Origin: a candidate division Zixibacteria bacterium SM23_73_2 | GTDB taxonomy: Bacteria > Zixibacteria > MSB-5A5 > SM23-73-2 | NCBI GenBank assembly: GCA_001304315.1 | Contig: LJUW01000003.1 | Span: 1 to 50,938 of the forward strand | Reading direction: 5' to 3' | Length of the DNA stretch: 50,938 nt | Shown: positions 36,520-45,126 of the stretch, piece by piece | Layout of the letters: every line of letters starts with the position of its first letter | Numbering within the stretch: position 1 is the first letter of the stretch | The notes under the pieces: generated by a model | Told to the model about the DNA's origin: nothing | What the model saw: only the letters and a program-made list of their open reading frames with translations | Databases searched by the model: none | Program-made: the position numbers and the translations under genes

Positions 36520-39500
36520 TTGTATTTATCGAAAATTTCCCTTTTAGGATTTAAATCCTTTCCTTTCAAAACCGAGATAATCTTGGATAGCGGTATGACG
36601 GCTATAGTGGGACCCAACGGATGCGGAAAGACTAACATCCTGGATGCTATCAGATGGGTTCTGGGGGAGCAAAAAACCTCGGTTCTGCGCGGGGAGAGAA
36701 TGGAAGAGGTCATATTCAACGGGACCAAAGAGCTTAAACCCCTGGGGATGGCGGAGGTCTCCCTGACCATCCAGAACCAATCCCGGATTTTACCAGTGGA
36801 ATACAGTGAGGTTGAGATAACCAGGAGATATTTTCGATCGAATGAATCGGAGTTCTATTTAAATAAGGTTCCCTGCAGATTAAAGGACATCGTTGATCTT
36901 TTCCTGGACACCGGTGCAGGTGCACATTCCTATTCCATGATTCAACAGGAGATGATCGATTCCCTTTTATCCCCCAATGCGGAGGAGAGGAGATTTCTAT
37001 TCGAGGAAGCAGCTGGAATCTCAAAATACAAGAAAAAAAGAAAAGAGACCCAGAGAAAACTTCTTGCCACGGAAAATGATATCCTGAGAATCAAAGATGT
37101 CATAGCTGAGGTTCAAAGACAGGTTAACTCTCTGAAAAGGCAGGCTCACAAAGCAAAGAGGTTCAAAGAACTGAAGGATGATCTGAAAAAGATGGAGTTG
37201 ATACTATATGAGGATAAATACAAGGGCTTGAGCTTTTCCCTGGATGGGATTGACCAGAAATTGAAAGAAAAGGATGGCGAAAAAGACAATATTGGAAAAA
37301 AAATAGAAGAGAAAGATGAGAAATTAAATACTCTTAAAGCTGAACTCTTGCAGAAGGAAAAGGAGCTTTCAACCTTTCAGGAGAAGGAGTTGTTTTTGTC
37401 GGAGAGCTTTCAACAACTGGAGACTGAGATCTTATTAAAAAAGGACCAGATGAAAAACATAGAGGGGCTTGTAAATAAATCCGACAAGGAGGCAGAAAAT
37501 CTCAACTTGAAGATCTTATCGGTAGAAGAGGAAATTAAGAAAAAGGGAAAAGAGCTTTTCCTCTGTTCAGAAAAAACAGAAAAAAAGAAAAATGAAAGCG
37601 AAAAAATCGAACGGGAGCTTGAGCTGAAACAGGGGGAGCTTCAAAAAGCCAAAGCGGAGTTTGAAAAGCTAAGCTTTCAATTGGAGGAAAAAGAAGAAAG
37701 CCTTCAAAGTTCTGAATATGAGTTCAAGATCCAAAAAAACGAGCTGGAGCAGAAAGAAAAATTAATTGGTGATTTATCTGAAAAAAAGAAAAAACTGGAA
37801 GCTGAATTAAAACAGATTCAAATCGATTTAGGTGAGCTTTCCTCTTTCAACCAAGAAAAGAAAGATTGTCTGGAAGAAGAAAAGGTGGCAATTTCTGCTG
37901 TTCAAAATGAATTCGATTCCCTTTTGGAAGATTTGGTAAATCTTTCTACAGAGAAGATAAAATTGGAATCTGAGCTGAAATCTAAGAGATCAGAGCAAGA
38001 AATATGGGATGAGTTGCTTTTAACCTATGAGGGTTATGGATCCGGGACAAAAGCGATTTTTGAAAACAAACAGAATCTTTCCGGTATTATCGACTCTGTT
38101 GCAAATCTGGTAAAGACCAAAAAGGAGCATCTTTGTGCGATTGAACAGGTTCTGGGTGAGGCTTTAAACTATATTCTGTGTGAGGATGAAAAAAGCGCAA
38201 AAGATGCAATTGAGTTTCTTAAAGAGAAAAAAGCCGGGAAAGCCACTTTTATCATTCAAAAAAGATTAAAGGAGAAAGAGACAGCATCAAGAAGGCCTGA
38301 TTTGGCAACAGTTTTAGGATATGATTTAAAGCAGAACATAATTGGCTGGGCAAATGATTTGATTCTGTGCGATCCGGCTTATAAACCGTTGTTCGACCTT
38401 TTATTGGGAGAGGTTTTGGTCGTTTCTGATTTAGACAATTCCTTTGAGAAAATTTCCTTTTCAGATGTTTTAGCAGATTATGATTTAGTTTCCCTTGAAG
38501 GGGAGGTTATTCGAAAGGGTTACATTTTGGAGGGTGGTCAGAGAGAAGAAAAATCTCTTTTGGGAAGGAAGGATAAAATCGATTCCCTGAAACAAAAAAT
38601 TCAGAAAATAGAGGACGATCTGCAAAAAACCAACTCCGAGATACAGAGATTGAGTGATAAAAAAGAAAAGTTTGAGCTTGAGCTAAAAAATAAAGATGCT
38701 AAAATCGAAGAATTGAAACACTCAAAAGAGAAAATCGATGAGGATTTTAAGAGACTGACTTTAAAAAAGGACATGCTTTCCTCAGAACTTACCGGGATAA
38801 AAAGCTCTGAGGACGAACGCATAAAAAGAATGCACCAATTCTCGCAGGAGGTAGAAGCAAAAGAGGGAAAATTTACTAAATTATCCGGAGAAAAAAATAA
38901 TCTGGTAACGCGGGTTCAGGAATCGAGAAAAAACTTAGATGATCTGGAGAAAAGACAACAGGAAAATTACAAGAAGCTGAATGACTTGAGATTTGAGACC
39001 GTTAGTTTGGGCGGAAAAGAGGAAAATCTTAGAATCGAGGGGAGAAGGCTGTCCGAGGTAAAGGATGAGCTGGAAGCTTTGTTTTCGGATAGGAAGAAAG
39101 AGAAAAATGATTTTCTCGCAAAGCTCGGGGAGCTTAAAAATACCATGGAGGAAAAAGAGAAAAGAAAAGAAGAGCTTTCAGGGAAAAGGGAGTTGCAGAA
39201 AAAAATAGTGGAGTCAAAGGATGGTTTAAAAAAAGGACTTTTGGATAAGGTCACCGAAAACGAGGGAGGTTTAAAATCCTTAAGAGAGAAAAAGGAGCAA
39301 GTCTCCGAACAGATGCATAAACTCCAGCTGGAGAAACTAACCGTATCCTCTGAAATCCAGAGGTTGAAAGAGAAAGCCTGGGAGGAATATCAGGTGGAGC
39401 TGGAGAGTTTTTCTTTACCCCAAAGCGAGGAAAAAAAAGATACGGAGCTGCGAAGAGATGAGGTTCAGGTCGTGAAGGAAAAGCTGGAAAGAATTGGAAC

Positions 39501-40104
39501 GGTGAACCTTTTAGCTCTGGAGGAGTACGAGTCTCAAAAAAATCGTTTGGATTTTCTCACCTCCCAGCTTGATGATCTGCTCTCCGCTGAGAAGTCTTTG
39601 AAGGAAGCCATAGTTATGATTAACAAAACCGCAAAAAGACTTTTTCTGGAGACCTTCGATCAGATAAAAGGGAATTTCCAGAAGGTATTTACCCAGCTTT
39701 TTGAAGGTGGGGAGGCTGGTCTTGTACTTAAAGATGGGGATGATCCCCTGGAGGCATTTATTGATATAACTGCCAATCCCAAGGGGAAAGCTTTATTAAA
39801 CTTGAATCAGCTCTCAGGAGGGGAGAAGGCATTGACTGCGATCTCGCTTCTTTTTGCCATCTATCTGGTTAAACCCAGCCCTTTTTGTATCCTGGACGAG
39901 GTGGATGCTCCTTTAGATGATTCCAATCTTTTAAGATTTATAAAGCTATTACAAAATTTCAGCAAAAACACTCAATTTATAATCATCACCCACAACAAAC
40001 TGACAATGGAGGCGGCTGACGTTCTTTACGGGGTAACCATGGAGAAATCAGGAGTTTCTAAGATAGTCTCGGTCAAGTTAAAAAAGGAAGAGATAACGAC
40101 ATAA
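36520..40104 (+). CDS. smc: chromosome segregation protein SMC
   Basis: ISLLGFKSFPFKTEI...AIVGPNGCGKTNILDAIRWVLGEQ, long coiled coils with hinge region, LNQLSGGEKALTAISLLFAIYLVKPSPFCILDEVDAPLDDSN. Confidence 0.97.
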   Translation: MYLSKISLLGFKSFPFKTEIILDSGMTAIVGPNGCGKTNILDAIRWVLGEQKTSVLRGERMEEVIFNGTKELKPLGMAEVSLTIQNQSRILPVEYSEVEITRRYFRSNESEFYLNKVPCRLKDIVDLFLDTGAGAHSYSMIQQEMIDSLLSPNAEERRFLFEEAAGISKYKKKRKETQRKLLATENDILRIKDVIAEVQRQVNSLKRQAHKAKRFKELKDDLKKMELILYEDKYKGLSFSLDGIDQKLKEKDGEKDNIGKKIEEKDEKLNTLKAELLQKEKELSTFQEKELFLSESFQQLETEILLKKDQMKNIEGLVNKSDKEAENLNLKILSVEEEIKKKGKELFLCSEKTEKKKNESEKIERELELKQGELQKAKAEFEKLSFQLEEKEESLQSSEYEFKIQKNELEQKEKLIGDLSEKKKKLEAELKQIQIDLGELSSFNQEKKDCLEEEKVAISAVQNEFDSLLEDLVNLSTEKIKLESELKSKRSEQEIWDELLLTYEGYGSGTKAIFENKQNLSGIIDSVANLVKTKKEHLCAIEQVLGEALNYILCEDEKSAKDAIEFLKEKKAGKATFIIQKRLKEKETASRRPDLATVLGYDLKQNIIGWANDLILCDPAYKPLFDLLLGEVLVVSDLDNSFEKISFSDVLADYDLVSLEGEVIRKGYILEGGQREEKSLLGRKDKIDSLKQKIQKIEDDLQKTNSEIQRLSDKKEKFELELKNKDAKIEELKHSKEKIDEDFKRLTLKKDMLSSELTGIKSSEDERIKRMHQFSQEVEAKEGKFTKLSGEKNNLVTRVQESRKNLDDLEKRQQENYKKLNDLRFETVSLGGKEENLRIEGRRLSEVKDELEALFSDRKKEKNDFLAKLGELKNTMEEKEKRKEELSGKRELQKKIVESKDGLKKGLLDKVTENEGGLKSLREKKEQVSEQMHKLQLEKLTVSSEIQRLKEKAWEEYQVELESFSLPQSEEKKDTELRRDEVQVVKEKLERIGTVNLLALEEYESQKNRLDFLTSQLDDLLSAEKSLKEAIVMINKTAKRLFLETFDQIKGNFQKVFTQLFEGGEAGLVLKDGDDPLEAFIDITANPKGKALLNLNQLSGGEKALTAISLLFAIYLVKPSPFCILDEVDAPLDDSNLLRFIKLLQNFSKNTQFIIITHNKLTMEAADVLYGVTMEKSGVSKIVSVKLKKEEITT

Positions 40105-40119
40105 AAGATTTTTTTCATT

Positions 40120-41037
40120 ATGTTCTTTTTGGGAAAACTGAAATCGGGCCTTTCCAAGACCAGAGATAACCTGCTTGATAAAGTTAAAGGTTTGGTGGGG
40201 ATCAATCCACAGCTGGATCGAGCTTTTTTAGAGGAGCTGGAGGGTATACTTCTCTCTGCTGATATCGGAGTTGTGGGAACTAACAGAATCATCTCCGGGA
40301 TCCAGGAGGAGTCCAAAAAGAAAAACATAAAAGGATCTGATAAGATATTTGAACTTTTAAGGAATAGGATCAATTCGCTCCTTGAGAATTCCTATAAAAA
40401 TAGAAACTTAAGTGATTTATCCACCAAACCCTGGGTGCAGATGATAGTGGGAGTAAACGGTACCGGGAAGACCACCACGATAGGGAAGCTGGCAAAAAGG
40501 TATCTGGGTGATAACAGGAAGGTATTGATTGCAGCCTGCGATACCTTCAGGGCAGCAGCGGGCGAGCAGCTGGAGATCTGGGCGAACCGGGTGGGGGTGG
40601 ATATGATCAGGTCCCAGCCTGGTCAGGATCCAGCATCGGTTGCCTTTGATGCGGTACAGGCTGCGCTGTCGAGGGGTACGGACGTTCTGATAGCCGATAC
40701 CGCGGGAAGGCTTCATACCAAATCCAATCTAATGGAGGAGCTGAAGAAGGTAAAAAGGGTTATGGGTAAATGTCTTCCCGGCGCTCCCCAGGAGATACTT
40801 TTGGTTGTGGATGCTACCACCGGACAGAATGCTTTATCCCAGGCTAAGATCTTCGATGATGCTTTAGGGTTATCCGGATTGGTTCTGACTAAATTGGACG
40901 GAACTGCCAAAGGTGGGATAGTGGTTGCTATCGCTTCTGAGCTTAAAATACCGGTTAAATGGATCGGGGTGGGGGAGGACGTTTCGGATTTAGAGAAATT
41001 CGATTCAAAATCTTTTGTGGAGGCTTTGTTGGAATGA
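40120..41037 (+). CDS. ftsY: signal recognition particle receptor FtsY
   Basis: VGVNGTGKTTTIGKLAKRY, AACDTFRAAAGEQLEIW, DTAGRLHTKSNLMEELKKV, TKLDGTAKGGIVV. Confidence 0.97.
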   Translation: MFFLGKLKSGLSKTRDNLLDKVKGLVGINPQLDRAFLEELEGILLSADIGVVGTNRIISGIQEESKKKNIKGSDKIFELLRNRINSLLENSYKNRNLSDLSTKPWVQMIVGVNGTGKTTTIGKLAKRYLGDNRKVLIAACDTFRAAAGEQLEIWANRVGVDMIRSQPGQDPASVAFDAVQAALSRGTDVLIADTAGRLHTKSNLMEELKKVKRVMGKCLPGAPQEILLVVDATTGQNALSQAKIFDDALGLSGLVLTKLDGTAKGGIVVAIASELKIPVKWIGVGEDVSDLEKFDSKSFVEALLE

Positions 41038-41432
41038 TAAAAGAATTGTCGGTAAAAACTTCTTCTAGGGTCGAGCTTCTGGATATTACCCACATGGTTG
41101 AGGGGGTGGTTTCCCAAAGCAAAACCAAATCGGGAATCTTAACCCTGTACGTTCCTCATACCACTGCCGGGGTAACCATAAATGAGAATGCTGACCCTTC
41201 GGTAAGAAAGGACATCATTAAAGAGTTAAACAAGGTGATTCCTTTCGATGATAACTACTCACATCTGGAGGGAAATGCAGCTGCGCATATCAAGGCAAGC
41301 ATAATCGGTTGCTCCGAGACCATTCTGATTGAGAACGGAAGCCTGGTTCTGGGAACCTGGCAGGGGATTTATTTCTGTGAGTTCGATGGTCCCCGGACAA
41401 GAAAGGTGATTGTAAAGATAACAGAAGGTTGA
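41034..41432 (+). CDS. YjbQ family (UPF0047; secondary thiamine-phosphate synthase) protein
   Basis: GILTLYVPHTTAGVTINENADPSVRKDI, HLEGNAAAHIKASIIGCSETILIENGSLVLGTWQGIYFCEFDGPRTRKV. Start ATG 41034 overlaps the ftsY stop. Confidence 0.93.
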   Translation: MIKELSVKTSSRVELLDITHMVEGVVSQSKTKSGILTLYVPHTTAGVTINENADPSVRKDIIKELNKVIPFDDNYSHLEGNAAAHIKASIIGCSETILIENGSLVLGTWQGIYFCEFDGPRTRKVIVKITEG

Positions 41433-41564
41433 ATCTTGCAGGTTTGAGAGTTAGCTTTCTTAGTTGGTTCGGGAATAGGAATTCCCGAACCTGAAGGATG
41501 TGCGGGAAATCCCCCGCCATTGGCGGGGTCTTTACGACAATTCCCGCACGAACAGTGGATTTTT

Positions 41565-42038
41565 ATGGTTAATCTTAAACTCTTAGTTGTTGGAAAAACT
41601 AAATATAAATGGCTGGATGAAGGGATAAGGCATTACCTTAAGCTTATGAGAAAGCATCTTGAATTAAATATTATTATAGTTAAAGATGAAAAAATAACCT
41701 CCTCGAAATCCTCTGAGTTAATCCTGGATAAAGAGGCAGAGAGGATTTTTAAATATTTTGATAAAAACTCTTTCAGGATCGTTTTAGACTCCGCAGGAAA
41801 AAATATTCCATCCGAGAGTTTAGCTCAACTTTTCTCAGATAAGATGAACGAAGGTTACAGCGATTTTACTTTTATCATCGGGGGAGCTTTGGGTTTATCC
41901 CAGAAAGTTGTTAAAAACTGTCATCTCAAACTCTCTTTATCCAGTATGACCTTCACCCACCAGCTTTCCAGGCTTGTTCTTCTGGAGCAGGTGTACCGCG
42001 CTTTTTCGATTATCAAGGGGGAGAAGTATCATAAGTGA
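41565..42038 (+). CDS. rlmH: 23S rRNA (pseudouridine1915-N3)-methyltransferase RlmH
   Basis: KLLVVGKTKYKWLDEGIRHYLKLM, FRIVLDSAGKNIPSE, FIIGGALGLSQKV, LSLSSMTFTHQLSRLVLLEQVYRAFSIIKGEKYHK. Confidence 0.96.
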   Translation: MVNLKLLVVGKTKYKWLDEGIRHYLKLMRKHLELNIIIVKDEKITSSKSSELILDKEAERIFKYFDKNSFRIVLDSAGKNIPSESLAQLFSDKMNEGYSDFTFIIGGALGLSQKVVKNCHLKLSLSSMTFTHQLSRLVLLEQVYRAFSIIKGEKYHK

Positions 42039-42060
42039 TTTTTGAAAGTATTCCAAGCTC

Positions 42061-42216
42061 TGGAGTGTTAGCCTTTCCTGGCGGACAGGCAGGCTAACCT
42101 GGTCAAGCGAAAGCTTGACCTGACTTGTATGTTCACAGAGTAAATCCTTTCGGATTTACAGGTCAAGCTGAAGTCGAAGATCCCCCGCCTTTGGCGGGGG
42201 GCTTGGCACTCCACTT
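42061..42216 (+). repeat. MITE-like repeat family D, direct copy with nested hairpin insert
   Basis: TGGAGTGTTAGCCTTTCCTGGC...GTAAATCCTTTCGGATTTACAGGTCAAGCTGAAG[TCGAAGATCCCCCGCCTTTGGCGGGGGG]CTTGGCACTCCACTT; homologous to reverse complement of 17521-17649. Confidence 0.8.
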
Positions 42217-42284
42217 AGATAACTATATTAAAAAAACACTTGGATATAATCTACTTGTAAAATACAAAAAAATGCAGATTTTCC

Positions 42285-42313
42285 TTGACAAATGCAGTTT
42301 ATCCGCTTAATTA
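42285..42313 (+). promoter_or_regulatory. sigma70-like promoter TTGACA-N17-TAATTA
   Basis: TTGACAAATGCAGTTTATCCGCTTAATTA upstream of the 42389-48480 gene cluster; -35 flanked by a direct repeat AAATGCAG. Confidence 0.45.
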
Positions 42314-42388
42314 TTTATAGATAACTAAAAACAGCAATTCAATGGGCCTGATTCAGATTTTAGCAGGCTAAGACCCGGAGGCTAAATT

Positions 42389-43594
42389 ATGAAGGATTTG
42401 AGAGTTACTTGGTTCTTTTTAGGGCTATCTATTGTAGTGCTTATTTTATATACTTTCGCGATAGGACAAACAGCTTCAGATAAGGAAATTTTACAGCTAT
42501 TCCCAAACTCAAGGATCAGTTGGTCGAAGGAGATAGATGCCAATATCGTAAATTACAAAGCTTCCCAGAAAGTTATTGCTATCTCGATAACAAATGATGG
42601 AACAAAATCACTTAAGTTTATTAATTTCGAAAAAGGATTTGAGTGGAGTATAAACGGAAATACTTACCCTCAATATTTATATTATATAGTCGGAGAGGAC
42701 AAATTGTCAGTTATTGGTCTGGGAGAACGAAATCTACTGGAGACCAATATCTTTAACGAAAAAGGTGAGCATCTGTTTAGAGTGAAGTCAAAGTCGGGGC
42801 TGTATGCTTCTCCTGGGGGCAGATATTTCCACACCAAAAATAACATGGATTCATATAATGATTTGGAAGTATATGATAGCACAGGCAAATTATTATGGTC
42901 ACGGAGTGTTCCGCCTGGTGATTGGCATGCAGAGGCTCTTTCTGATAGTGAATTGATTTATGTAGACAACAGAGGATGTTTCCTGATCAATCCTTTTTCA
43001 GAGGAAGAAATATGGGAAATCCCTTCGCTACTCTTTAGGTCTGTGGTTGCGGGCGGCCTTGATATTGAGAAATCAGCAACTGGTCATTTTACCCTCTTTG
43101 ACGGAAAGGGTATAGCATCAGTTAGCCAAGACGGGAAGCTATTGTGGCTGAAAAAGAGCTCTGAGAACATACTTTCAGTGTCTCTTTCCCAAAATGGAAG
43201 ATTCATAGCTGTTTATTCTATTGGGCAAGGGAAAAATGCTAAGCCAAATTTGACCCTCTTGGATAATTTCAACGAGGGAAAAATGATATGGGAAAGAGAA
43301 CTAAATACACAAAAAAGAGATATCAGGAGCAGTGTGGGCGCGGTGAGAATTGGCTCGGAATTGGTGACTGTTATGCCCGGTGCCATTTCCTATTATTTTG
43401 GGGAAGGTATAACACCTGATATTCGCACATTCTTTTTTATAATTGATCCACGAACTGGAGAATTTCGTAGAGAGTATGTGCTTCCGGGAGCTGTTTATAG
43501 TCTAAAAGTCAAAAACAAAAGCAAGCATTTCTGGCTGACTGCATCCACGGATAAGAAAAAGATTTATATTATTGATGAAGGAGCCATGGAATGA
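42389..43594 (+). CDS. secreted/membrane-anchored beta-propeller (PQQ/WD40-like) hypothetical protein
   Basis: N-terminal hydrophobic signal (FFLGLSIVVLILYTFAIG); repeated blade-like segments (GRFIAVYSIGQGKN..LTLLDNF, GRYFHTKNN..LEVYDSTGKLLWS, GKLLWLKKS). Confidence 0.65.
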   Translation: MKDLRVTWFFLGLSIVVLILYTFAIGQTASDKEILQLFPNSRISWSKEIDANIVNYKASQKVIAISITNDGTKSLKFINFEKGFEWSINGNTYPQYLYYIVGEDKLSVIGLGERNLLETNIFNEKGEHLFRVKSKSGLYASPGGRYFHTKNNMDSYNDLEVYDSTGKLLWSRSVPPGDWHAEALSDSELIYVDNRGCFLINPFSEEEIWEIPSLLFRSVVAGGLDIEKSATGHFTLFDGKGIASVSQDGKLLWLKKSSENILSVSLSQNGRFIAVYSIGQGKNAKPNLTLLDNFNEGKMIWERELNTQKRDIRSSVGAVRIGSELVTVMPGAISYYFGEGITPDIRTFFFIIDPRTGEFRREYVLPGAVYSLKVKNKSKHFWLTASTDKKKIYIIDEGAME

Positions 43595-45114
43595 TTAGAA
43601 AAATTTCGGCAATTTTCACCATATTTACGTTTATGTTCATCTTCGCAGAACCCAGTCTTCTCCATGCCGTTGTTTGGCCAATCTCTAATCTGGATGAGTA
43701 CTTTGCTGATACTGCCACATCACCTTTTGGGCCCAGAAACATAGGTGGTGTGGAATATGAGTATGACTTTCATGAGGGATTGGATTTACGCGCTCCCGAA
43801 GGTACAGAGGTTCATTCTATAGCCGAAGGCAAAGTAGATGAAGTAAAATGGGACGATAACGCGGGAAACATTGTTAAAATTCATCATGGTGTATGGGGCT
43901 ACTCAGAATATTTTCATCTCAAGTCAAACTCTATATATGTATCAGAAGGTCAGCAAGTTGCGCAAGGTGATGTTGTCGCTCTGTCTGGTCAAACGGGTGC
44001 CAGGTGTGCGGGACCACATTTACATCTAGGGGTAATTGAAGGCTATACGCCTACTGGGAAAAGAAAGAATCCAGTTGGTTTCCTGCCATATAACAATAGC
44101 GGAGATCCGTGGATCTTTTGGACCTATATGGATCCTCTTTTTGGAGACTACATTGACTATCTCGTTGTTGGAGTCAGCACCCCACATGATGAATTAGATT
44201 TGAATATCATTAAGGTATATCTTTATCATGGGTCGGAGGTTAAGCAAATTGAGATGAATTTCAATCTACGTTATAGTGTAGACAATAGCACTGGATATTT
44301 CGTCCACTTTGAAGACGATCAGATTTTTGAGACAACTGTTAAAATAGAGCCCACGACATTCAATCCACTCTCGCCTCAGCAACTGTATTTCTATGTTAAT
44401 CCGACAAATAATGAGGCATTTCCGCAAGAGCTTGTCGAGCTCGAACCCAAATGGATAGGTATCTACTTTGAGGATCTAGGTGGGTATAGTAGCTCCTGGG
44501 GAAATGTTTCTGGCTCTCCAGTTATCTCAATTTTGAGTTCTTTTCAAGCTTTTTCTAAGGCAGAGAAGATTGAAATTAAATGGAGTGTGGTATCCTCATA
44601 TTTGGTCAAAGGTTTCAACCTTTACAGGTCAACTGATGAAAGGAGTGATTACACTAAAATCAATCGATATCTGTTCGAATTAAACTCCAAGACAGAGGGT
44701 AGAAGTATAGATTTTTCTTTCATTGATGATGATGTATGTCTTGGAATTAAATATTATTATAAACTGCAACAGGTTAATAAAGACAATACCACTGAGTTCT
44801 TACCAGATGTGGCAAGTACGACAGTCATTTCTCATTTTTCTCTCAACCAAAACTATCCAAATCCTTTCAACTCTTCAACAGTCATTTGTTTTGCCTTGGG
44901 TTCTAAAAAGCCTGAAGTAACTACTCTAAGGATTTACAACATCTTGGGTCAAGAAGTCAGGACGCTGGCGGATGATTTGAAGTCAGCAGGTATTTACCAT
45001 ATCACTTGGGATGGAAAAGACAATAATGGTGACGAGGTGAGCAGTGGTGTATACTTTTATGTTTTAAAATCCGAAAATAGAAATGAGATGAAGAAGATGC
45101 TCTTGATAAAGTAA
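43591..45114 (+). CDS. M23 family metallopeptidase with type A (T9SS) C-terminal sorting domain
   Basis: DFHEGLDLRAPEGTEV, YSEYFHLKSN, GQQVAQGDVVALSGQTG, CAGPHLHLGV (M23 motifs); C-terminus NQNYPNPFNSSTVICFAL...LRIYNILGQEVRTL...GVYFYVLKSENRNEMKKMLLIK. Confidence 0.9.
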   Translation: MIRKISAIFTIFTFMFIFAEPSLLHAVVWPISNLDEYFADTATSPFGPRNIGGVEYEYDFHEGLDLRAPEGTEVHSIAEGKVDEVKWDDNAGNIVKIHHGVWGYSEYFHLKSNSIYVSEGQQVAQGDVVALSGQTGARCAGPHLHLGVIEGYTPTGKRKNPVGFLPYNNSGDPWIFWTYMDPLFGDYIDYLVVGVSTPHDELDLNIIKVYLYHGSEVKQIEMNFNLRYSVDNSTGYFVHFEDDQIFETTVKIEPTTFNPLSPQQLYFYVNPTNNEAFPQELVELEPKWIGIYFEDLGGYSSSWGNVSGSPVISILSSFQAFSKAEKIEIKWSVVSSYLVKGFNLYRSTDERSDYTKINRYLFELNSKTEGRSIDFSFIDDDVCLGIKYYYKLQQVNKDNTTEFLPDVASTTVISHFSLNQNYPNPFNSSTVICFALGSKKPEVTTLRIYNILGQEVRTLADDLKSAGIYHITWDGKDNNGDEVSSGVYFYVLKSENRNEMKKMLLIK

Positions 45115-45126
45115 TCCCAGGAGGAC

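Noticed and set aside
36544-40104. Antisense ORFs within smc, ftsY and other coding genes
   Set aside because: Opposite strand of strongly conserved genes; compositions are typical of antisense reading frames.
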